From Planctomycetota bacterium (GTDB lineage: Bacteria > Planctomycetota > J058 > J103): a stretch of 13,605 bases of DNA. How positions within the stretch are numbered: position 1 is the first letter of the stretch; every line of letters starts with the position of its first letter. Made by a program: the position numbers and the translations under genes. This document shows positions 1 through 6,226 of the stretch, piece by piece. Under the pieces are notes generated by a model. The model did not search any database. It had not been told where the DNA came from and saw only the letters and a program-made list of their open reading frames with translations. The DNA is taken from assembly GCA_003694875.1 (NCBI GenBank), contig RFJN01000316.1:1-13605 (forward strand), in the 5' to 3' direction.

Positions 1-1029
1 ACGCATACCCAGACGATCCTTTTCCAGAATGGCACGGTGCAGGGCGCGGACCACACCCTCACCCAGGCGCTCGACTGGCGCGGGGGCACGATCGCCGGCG
101 CCGCCGGCGGCGGCCAGAGCACCACGCTCGCGGCCGGCGGCACGATCTCCGGCGGCACGAAGTACCTGCGTGATCGCAACCTCGTGATCGCCGCCGGCCA
201 GACGCTGCAATGGACCAGCGGCAACTACATCTATTACCAGGGCTCCAGCACGATCACCAACCAGGGCGCCTTCGCGTTCTCCAACACCTCCAGTGCCAAC
301 CTGTACCCCAGCAGTGGCGGCACGCTGTCGTTCGACAACAGCGGCACCCTCACCAAGACCGGAACAAGCGGCGTCTACTTCGGCAGCGCGGCAACGTTCA
401 CCAACACCGGGCTCGTCGATGTCCAGGGCGGAGAACTGCAGTTCGCCTCCGGCGCGAGTTACACCCAGACCGCGGGCACGACGAAGCTCAACGGCGGCAA
501 CATCCGCCTCTACGGCGCCGGTCCCCTCGACATCCAGGGCGGCACCCTGAGCGGCGGCGGCACCATCTACGGCAACGTGCAGGTTGGCGGCACCATGGCG
601 CCCGGCTTCTCTCCCGGCAAGATCACGATCACCGGCAACTGGACCCTCACGAACACCGCCGTCACCCAGATCGAGATCGGCGGGCTCACCCAGGGCGTCG
701 ACTACGACTGGATCGACGTGGGCGGCACCGCCACCCTCGCCGGCGCCCTCGAGCTCTATCTGTGGAACGGCTGGACGCCCGGCGCCACCGACGTCTACAC
801 GATCATCACCGCCGGCTCGATCACCGGCCAGTTCGAGGGAGCGGCCGACGGGGCGCTGATCACCACCGCCGACGGACTCGGCCAGTTCGTGATCCACTAC
901 AACCCCACCTCGGTCACCCTCTCGCTCTTCGACGGCTCGATCGCCGTGCCCGAACCCGGTACGCTCGGCCTGCTGCTCGTGTTCGGCGCGCTCGCGGGGT
1001 GTCTCGGCCGCTTCCGCCGCCACTCGTAG
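1..1029 (+). CDS. Beta-repeat exported protein with PEP-CTERM sorting tail, 5' end missing
   Basis: The frame is open from base 1 to the TAG at 1027-1029, so 342 residues are visible and the true start lies outside the window. The GTG at 37 is an internal codon, not a credible start. The body is a low-complexity, Gly/Thr/Ser/Asn-rich run of short beta-strand repeats such as GGTLSFDNSGTLTKTG and GGTLSGGGTIYGNVQVGGT, as in autotransporter-type beta-helix passengers. The C-terminus carries a PEP-CTERM signal: VPEPGTLGLLLVFGALAG, then Cys, then a basic end (GRFRRHS). In known systems this tail directs export and processing by an exosortase, often for surface or biofilm matrix proteins. No exosortase gene is in the window. 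The sorting class is well supported; the role of the passenger is unknown. Confidence 0.88.
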   Translation, partial: THTQTILFQNGTVQGADHTLTQALDWRGGTIAGAAGGGQSTTLAAGGTISGGTKYLRDRNLVIAAGQTLQWTSGNYIYYQGSSTITNQGAFAFSNTSSANLYPSSGGTLSFDNSGTLTKTGTSGVYFGSAATFTNTGLVDVQGGELQFASGASYTQTAGTTKLNGGNIRLYGAGPLDIQGGTLSGGGTIYGNVQVGGTMAPGFSPGKITITGNWTLTNTAVTQIEIGGLTQGVDYDWIDVGGTATLAGALELYLWNGWTPGATDVYTIITAGSITGQFEGAADGALITTADGLGQFVIHYNPTSVTLSLFDGSIAVPEPGTLGLLLVFGALAGCLGRFRRHS

Positions 1030-1077
1030 ACAGCGCGACGCGGGCCGCCGCGTTGCCCACCCGTCCTTCGAAAACTT

Positions 1078-1119
1078 GAGACCGACGGCGGAGTGTCGCT
1101 CCGCTCCGCTTCCGGTCTC
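1078..1119 (-). terminator. Two-part hairpin, possible terminator for leftward transcription
   Basis: The outer stem is a perfect 7-bp inverted repeat, GAGACCG (1078-1084) with CGGTCTC (1113-1119). Inside it GCGGAG (1088-1093) pairs with CTCCGC (1099-1104). Read on the minus strand the hairpin is followed by AAGTTTTCG, a short T-run, so it could stop transcripts coming from the phospholipase-like gene. On the plus strand no T-run follows. The rest of the 1030-1297 gap shows no gene that I can support. Confidence 0.35.
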
Positions 1120-1268
1120 TGGAGGACCAGCCGTTGCCAGCTTGTCGGCTCTCCGCCCGAGACCACACACGGCAGGCTGCCCCCTGCCCGCGTCGCCGTC
1201 ACCACACCACCACGCACATCCCCAACGGACAGCCCCACACTCCCAGAAACCGTGGTCCTTCGGAGCGG

Positions 1269-1293
1269 GTCGCGTCGGCCCCGAAAACGCGAC
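1269..1293 (-). terminator. Short hairpin just after the phospholipase-like gene
   Basis: GTCGCGT (1269-1275) and ACGCGAC (1287-1293) form a perfect 7-bp stem with an 11-base loop, starting 5 bp beyond the stop codon of the leftward gene. No T-run follows on the minus strand. It may protect the mRNA 3' end or give weak termination; it is not a canonical intrinsic terminator. Confidence 0.25.
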
Positions 1294-1297
1294 ACCC

Positions 1298-3433
1298 TCA
1301 ACCCGGCAAGCGCTCCCAGAGCCGATCGAAGTCGGCCTCGAAGGCGCGCGCCACCGCGGCGTTGTTCTTGATGAAGAACCGGTCCTCGGCGTGCTTGCGC
1401 TCGGCGTTCGACGACAGGTTCGCGCTGCCGTTGAACGCGTCCTCGCCCTCGACGTGCACGAGGTACTTCTGGTGCATCGTGCGCCCCGAGGTCTTGACCT
1501 CGATGTCGAGCCCCTCGTCGGCCGCAAGCGACCGCAACCGATCGGCCACCGCCTCGTTGTACTTGCGATTGAGGATCACCCGCAGCCGCACCCCGCTGCG
1601 CGCCGCCTCCACGAGCGCGGCGAACTCCGGCGTCGAGACGCTGAGACCGTAGGTCGCGAGCTTCAGCGTCTCGCCCGGCTTCGCGCGCCGGATCATGTCC
1701 ACCGCCCCCGCCCCGATCGTCGCACTCTCGTACACCACCGAGCCGTCGGGCTGGCGCACCGGCACCATGCGCTCCTCGTTCACGCGCGCAAACCCCGCGT
1801 CGCCCTGCGGCTCGTCCGGCCGCCGGGCGCTGAACGCCACCCGCCGCAGATCCGCGGTCAGGAACCGGCGCATGCGGTACCACGTCGACCGGGAGATCTC
1901 CGGCAGCGCCCGCACCTGCTCGAGCGACTCGAACTCCCCGTGCGCCTCGCGCCATGTCACGATCGCGTCCGCGGCGGCACGTGTCGCCCCGGCCGCGATC
2001 AGCTCCTCGCGACTCGCGAGGTTGACCGACAGCTTGCCGTCGCCAAACACCACCTGCTCGCGCAGCCGATCGATCCCGTCCGCTCCGAGCGCCTGCGCCG
2101 CGGTCGGCACGCGCGCGAGCAGATCGTCCGCGTCCTCGAAACGCCCGAAGCGCAACCGCTCGGCCGCAATCGCCATGGCGATCTCGCGCCCCCGCTCCCC
2201 CCCGCCGAACCACGCCGCGATCCGCTGCCCCGCGCTCGGATCGTTGAGATCGAGGATGTCGTCCGGAGCGAGCCGCGAGAGCGAGGCGCCCGCGCCCGCC
2301 TCGAGACCGACGACCTCGGAGGGGCGCTTCGACGGATCGGCGCGAAATTCGGCCTCGATCCTGCGCTTGTGCTCGCGCGCCTCCTCGAGCGTGAGGCTCG
2401 CCCGTCCGTCGTTCCACAGCGCCTCGAACTCCGCCTCGTAGTGCCGCATGACGAGCCGGTTGGCGGCGACCGTTGCATCGAACGTCATGAGGTTCTCGTA
2501 GTTCTTGCGATCGGCCGACGGCGACCAGTTGAAGCTGCCCGCCACCATGCGCCGCGGCTGCCCGTCCACCAGCGTCACGAGCCCCTTGTGGTGGTTGAGC
2601 CCGCGGGTGACCCCGTGATCCCAGCGCAGCCGCTTCGCCGCGGCGTCCCAGCGGTAGGGCTGATCCTTCTTGAACCGCACCTCGAGGTTGTCGAGCCCGC
2701 GCGCCTGTGCCTGCTCGACGAGCCACGCGGGCCGATAGCCGTTGGCCTGCGTGGTCTGCGAGAAGTCGGTCAGGATACGAATGTGCGCGTTGGGGTTCGT
2801 TTCGGCGATCTCGAGCAGCTTGTCGGCGATCGCCTCGTCGGTGAACGAGAAGATCATGATGTGGATATCGAGCGGCCGCCCCGCCGCCTCCCGAACCGCC
2901 GCGTCGAGCTGCTCGATCACCGTGGCGCTGAGACTCGGCGCCTCGGGATCGCTGTTGAACACGACGTCGATCCCGTCGCGAACCGCCGCCTCGCGCGCCC
3001 GCTCGCGGTCGAGCCAGGCGTCCACCTCCCGCAACCGCGCACGCAGCGCCGCCCCGCCTCCGGGAAGCGCATCGAGCGCGGGCTCGATCACCGTCTCGGC
3101 CTCGCGCAGCGTCAGCACCCGGTTGGCGTCGAGTGCGGCCGCCTCGCGCAGCAGCCGCCGCAACGTGCCGGCCACCCGCGAGGGCACCACCGCGAGCGCC
3201 CCCTCCACGTACGAGACCGCGTCCGGCTCGAGCCGCAGCCGCGACACGATCCCGAGACCGCTCGCGCTCGGCTGCACCGAGAACCGCACGGGGCTCGTCC
3301 CACGCGTCGGCGCGCTCGCGTCCGCGCCGGTCGCCGGCTGTTCGCCCCCACCGACGCGCCCGCTTTCGGCGGCGACGTCGGTCGTCCCGTCCTCGATCGG
3401 CCGCCCGATCGCACCCGGCCCGTTCACGCTCAT
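1298..3433 (-). CDS. Phospholipase D-like protein with central helix-hairpin-helix domain
   Basis: A 711-residue protein with two PLD-type motifs. The first is H281-x-K283 followed by GSFNWS (from G299). The second is H654-x-K656 followed by GSANLSS (from G669). Between them, about residues 467-530, is a ComEA-like helix-hairpin-helix segment (VNLASREELIAAGATRAAAD and a second half with LPEISRSTWYRMR). In both motifs the usual HxK-x4-D spacing is not kept: the nearest Asp is 7 residues after K283 and 9 after K656. Pairs of HKD motifs form one active site in phospholipases and phosphodiester nucleases, and HhH domains bind DNA, so a nuclease or phosphodiesterase acting on nucleic acid is plausible but inferred. 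No signal peptide or membrane segment is seen. ATG 3433 was chosen because GGGGGAG lies just upstream; the open frame extends to 3622 but overlaps the kinase gene. The kinase gene is 115 bp upstream on the same strand. Confidence 0.85.
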   Translation of the reverse strand: MSVNGPGAIGRPIEDGTTDVAAESGRVGGGEQPATGADASAPTRGTSPVRFSVQPSASGLGIVSRLRLEPDAVSYVEGALAVVPSRVAGTLRRLLREAAALDANRVLTLREAETVIEPALDALPGGGAALRARLREVDAWLDRERAREAAVRDGIDVVFNSDPEAPSLSATVIEQLDAAVREAAGRPLDIHIMIFSFTDEAIADKLLEIAETNPNAHIRILTDFSQTTQANGYRPAWLVEQAQARGLDNLEVRFKKDQPYRWDAAAKRLRWDHGVTRGLNHHKGLVTLVDGQPRRMVAGSFNWSPSADRKNYENLMTFDATVAANRLVMRHYEAEFEALWNDGRASLTLEEAREHKRRIEAEFRADPSKRPSEVVGLEAGAGASLSRLAPDDILDLNDPSAGQRIAAWFGGGERGREIAMAIAAERLRFGRFEDADDLLARVPTAAQALGADGIDRLREQVVFGDGKLSVNLASREELIAAGATRAAADAIVTWREAHGEFESLEQVRALPEISRSTWYRMRRFLTADLRRVAFSARRPDEPQGDAGFARVNEERMVPVRQPDGSVVYESATIGAGAVDMIRRAKPGETLKLATYGLSVSTPEFAALVEAARSGVRLRVILNRKYNEAVADRLRSLAADEGLDIEVKTSGRTMHQKYLVHVEGEDAFNGSANLSSNAERKHAEDRFFIKNNAAVARAFEADFDRLWERLPG

Positions 3434-3548
3434 GGCACGACGCTCCCCCACAGACGCCCGCGATCCGCCTCCGCCACGCCGCGGCGCCCCCCCTCGCCGC
3501 ACGGCGCTCGCCACGAGCGCCACCGCCCGCGTCCGACCCGAGCGCCGC

Positions 3549-4748
3549 TCAGCCGCGGAACCAGCGCCGCCGACCGCGCCCGTTGGACCCCCGCTCGCCG
3601 CGCCCCCGACCGTCGCCGTCACCGCGCAGCCGCTCGAGCAGCCGATCGAGCACCTTGGCCGCCTGCCCCGGCGTCTGGTAGCGCTGTTCGGGCCGCTTCG
3701 CCATGCACTTCATCACGAAGCGGTCGACCTCGGGCGGGATCTTGCGGTTGAGCTGGCGCGGCGAGGGCGGATCGACGTTGAGCACGAGCCGCCGGATCTC
3801 GGCGCGGTCGCTGCCCTGAAACGGCGGCGTCCCGGTCAGCAGGTGGTACATGGTCGAACCGAGCCCGTAGACGTCCGAGTACGGCCCGATCCGGCCGAAC
3901 CGCCCCCCCACCTCCGCCTGCTCCGGGGGCTGGTACTGCGGGGTGCCCACCGAACCGGTCTTCGGGCGGTCGATCTCGAACTTGTCGAACACCGCGAGAC
4001 CGAAGTCCATGAGCACCGCGCGGCCGGTGTCCTCGAGCATGATGTTGGCCGGCTTGAGGTCGCGGTGGAAGATCCCGCGCTTGTGGATGAACTGCAGCGC
4101 CTCGGCGATCTCGCGCCCGATCGAGAGCACCTCCTCGACCGACGGCACGCGCTCGCGGATCAGGTCCGCGAGCGAGAGGCCCTCGATGAACTCGAGCACG
4201 ATGTAGTCGAGCCCCTTCTCGCGCCCGACGTCATAGATCTCGACGATGTTGGGATGGCGCACCTGCGCCATGATCGCCGCTTCCTTCTTGAAGCGCTCGA
4301 TATCCTTGACCGTGGCGACCCCGCTGCCCACGAGCAGCTTGAGGCACACCGGCGTCGGATCGTCTCCGTCCTGCGCCCGCACGACGAGGCCCATGCCTCC
4401 CCGGCCCACCTGTCCGAGGATCTTGAAGCGACCGAAGCGGCCCGCGCGCAGCGAGCGGCCGAGGCGCGCCACCACCGCGCGCTCGATGCGCTCGGTCGTC
4501 AGATCCTCGGCGAGCATGAGCGGATCGGTCGGGTCCTTCTGCCGCATGCGCGTGGCATACAGCATGTAGAGGTACTCGAGATCGGGCTGGCTGAGATAGC
4601 CCTCCTTGACGAGGACGTGCCCGATCGGCGGCGGAGGCTGCATCTCGGCCTGCACCTGCAGGCACCACTTGAGCTCGGCGAGGTTGATGAACTCCGCCTG
4701 GATCGCGAGATACCCGAGCTTGAGATCATCAACCTGCTGTTGTGCCAT
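3549..4748 (-). CDS. Eukaryotic-type Ser/Thr protein kinase with MshEN-like N-terminal domain
   Basis: A 399-residue kinase with all core motifs: glycine loop GRGGMG (G115-G120), ATP-binding Lys137 (VCLKLL), catalytic HRDLKPAN with D230, metal-binding DFG at D248, activation segment with GSVGTPQYQPPEQ, and SDVYGLGSTMYHLLTG. It should phosphorylate Ser/Thr residues on unknown targets. Residues 8-65 (LGYLAIQAEF...IGHVLVKEGYLSQPDLEYL) have the repeated L-G-x-x-L...Q pattern of MshEN/GspE N-terminal domains, some of which bind c-di-GMP in other proteins; binding here is untested. Unlike PknB-type kinases there is no transmembrane segment or PASTA repeat, and the protein ends in a Gly/Arg-rich basic tail. 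ATG 4748 was chosen because the N-terminal domain begins there and a promoter lies upstream; the ribosome site is weak. The open frame further upstream runs into the divergent gene and looks non-coding. Confidence 0.9.
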   Translation of the reverse strand: MAQQQVDDLKLGYLAIQAEFINLAELKWCLQVQAEMQPPPPIGHVLVKEGYLSQPDLEYLYMLYATRMRQKDPTDPLMLAEDLTTERIERAVVARLGRSLRAGRFGRFKILGQVGRGGMGLVVRAQDGDDPTPVCLKLLVGSGVATVKDIERFKKEAAIMAQVRHPNIVEIYDVGREKGLDYIVLEFIEGLSLADLIRERVPSVEEVLSIGREIAEALQFIHKRGIFHRDLKPANIMLEDTGRAVLMDFGLAVFDKFEIDRPKTGSVGTPQYQPPEQAEVGGRFGRIGPYSDVYGLGSTMYHLLTGTPPFQGSDRAEIRRLVLNVDPPSPRQLNRKIPPEVDRFVMKCMAKRPEQRYQTPGQAAKVLDRLLERLRGDGDGRGRGERGSNGRGRRRWFRG

Positions 4749-4864
4749 CGCCCGTGCCGACACCGTACGCTTGCCTTCCGTCCCGACCGCCACGGCCGCG
4801 CGCGACCGCTGCCGCGACCGGTCGCCGCCGAATAGGCCTGCTCCGCAACCCGCGGGGAAAGGGT

Positions 4865-4892
4865 ATCGTAACCCCCGACCCGACAGCGTCAA
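4865..4892 (-). promoter_or_regulatory. Sigma70-like promoter for the kinase gene
   Basis: On the minus strand, TTGACG (complement of 4887-4892, 5 of 6 to the -35 consensus), a 16-bp spacer and TACGAT (complement of 4865-4870, 4 of 6 to the -10 consensus). Transcription would begin near 4858 and give a leader of about 110 bases before ATG 4748. It is the most promoter-like minus-strand match I found in the kinase/TraB gap. Confidence 0.5.
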
Positions 4893-4933
4893 GCGAACGC
4901 GCGCCGAGCCCACCCGCGGCGCGGCTCGTTCGC
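4893..4933. repeat. Interrupted palindrome next to the kinase -35 box
   Basis: The outer arms GCGAAC (4893-4898) and GTTCGC (4928-4933) and the inner arms CGCGCC (4900-4905) and GGCGCG (4918-4923) are perfect complements. The dyad abuts the TTGACG box in a divergent gap (4749-5019). It could be an operator for both genes or a chance GC-rich pairing. I found no convincing -10 box facing the TraB-like gene. Confidence 0.35.
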
Positions 4934-5019
4934 TCCGCCCGATGCGCGGGTTGCACGAACCGCGCCGTCGAGCCACCTTGTCCCTGGAGCAACCCGGCCG
5001 CCCGGGAGGACAAGCCCCC

Positions 5020-6189
5020 ATGCACGCACCTCGCCCCGACCATCGCGCCACCGCGTTCGTCCCGCCGTCCGTCGGCCGGGCGCTCGCCGTCCTCGCGCTG
5101 CTCGCCGCCGCCCTGCCCGCCGCGTCCGCGGACACGGTCCAGCTCGAGGACGGGCGGCAGCTTCGCGGCAAGATCGTGCTCGAGGAGATCGGGGGCCCGA
5201 TCCGGATCGTGGACGCCGACGGCGCTGCGCACACCGTCGCCCGCAGCCGGATCCGTGCGATCGTGCGCGACGAACCCGAGGGCGGCTACATCCGGCTCGC
5301 ACGCTACAGCGAGCACTGGGCGCGGCTCGAGGTGGCCTCGGTCACGCTCGTGCAACCGTCCACCGGCAAGCAGGTCACGCTCGCGGGAGCGGTGCACATC
5401 GCCGATCCGGCGTACTACCGCAGCCTGCAGCGACGTCTCGACGAGCACGACCTCGTGCTGTTCGAGGGGGTGGGTGCGGACAGCAGCGAGGATCTGCGCA
5501 CGATCCGGCTGCCGGACGCCGCACAGCGCGCCCGCGAGCTGCGCCGCCGTCCGCCGGGCTTCCCCCCGCCGCCGTCCGACCCCGGACCGCTCGATCCGCT
5601 CACGACGCTGCAGACCCTCATGGGCCGCGCTCTCGATCTGACCTTCCAGAAGGACGCGCTCACCTACGAACGCAGCTGGTGGAAGCCCGCGGACGTGAGC
5701 GTCGAGGAGCTCAAGGCGCTGCTCGCCGAGAGTGGCGTCGGCCCCCTCGAGCTGCTGCGCACCCGGGCCGACCGCGAGGCCGAACAGCAGTTCGAGCGCA
5801 CCATGGCGCGCGCGCTGCAGGATCTCGCCGCAAGCCTCGTCACCGGCAAGCCGCTGCAGGCGATCCTCAAGGAGAGCTTCGGAGAGCTGCTCGTGCTGCA
5901 GATGACCGGCGCCGACGCCCACGGCGCCGGTGCGGTCCAGAAGCTCGGGCCGCTGCAGCTCGCGCTGATCGTGGGACGCAACGATCGGGTCGAGCAGAAG
6001 CTCGACGAGGCGCTTGCGCTCGAGGACGCCCGCCGCATCGCGATCTTCTACGGTGCGGGGCACATGCCCGACCTCGAGGCGCGACTCGCCCGCAAGGGCT
6101 TCCGTCGCGCGAGCGTCGAGTGGCTGCCGGCGTGGGAGATCCGCTGGGAGCCGCGCTCGATCTGGGAGCGGATCGGCGGCGGCCGCTGA
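5020..6189 (+). CDS. Exported TraB/GumN-family protein
   Basis: A 389-residue protein. ATG 5020 is preceded by GGGAGGA (5004-5010) with a 9-base spacing. Residues 21-37 (ALAVLALLAAALPAASA) form a signal peptide with a likely cut after A37, so the protein should act outside the cytoplasm. A short segment follows (VQLEDGRQLRGKIVLEEIGG, about 40-90) that resembles small beta-barrel 'DG-x-L-x-G' domains. The TraB-type core then starts with AGAVHIADPAYYRSLQRRLD (H126) and LVLFEGVG (E149), and ends with FYGAGHMPDLEARL (H348), the conserved C-terminal motif of the family. PrgY and TraB members lower peptide pheromone activity and some relatives are proposed metalloproteases; the substrate here is unknown. 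A Pro-rich stretch (PPGFPPPPSDPGP) lies in the middle. It is divergent from the kinase gene and convergent with the permease gene, 37 bp apart. Confidence 0.82.
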   Translation: MHAPRPDHRATAFVPPSVGRALAVLALLAAALPAASADTVQLEDGRQLRGKIVLEEIGGPIRIVDADGAAHTVARSRIRAIVRDEPEGGYIRLARYSEHWARLEVASVTLVQPSTGKQVTLAGAVHIADPAYYRSLQRRLDEHDLVLFEGVGADSSEDLRTIRLPDAAQRARELRRRPPGFPPPPSDPGPLDPLTTLQTLMGRALDLTFQKDALTYERSWWKPADVSVEELKALLAESGVGPLELLRTRADREAEQQFERTMARALQDLAASLVTGKPLQAILKESFGELLVLQMTGADAHGAGAVQKLGPLQLALIVGRNDRVEQKLDEALALEDARRIAIFYGAGHMPDLEARLARKGFRRASVEWLPAWEIRWEPRSIWERIGGGR

Positions 6190-6226
6190 GCCGCTCGCAC
6201 GGCTGCTGTCCCGCTCGCGGCGAACG

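Noticed and set aside
897..2726. Minus-strand 609-codon frame over the phospholipase-like gene
   Set aside because: It is an Arg/Gly/Ala-rich shadow of the real minus-strand gene in another frame and has no recognisable domain.
1076..3751. Plus-strand 891-codon frame
   Set aside because: It is antisense to the phospholipase and kinase genes, with Arg/His/Pro-rich composition typical of a mirror frame.
6189..6204. 5-bp stem AGCCG/CGGCT between the convergent TraB-like and permease genes as a terminator
   Set aside because: The stem is short and no T-run follows on either strand.
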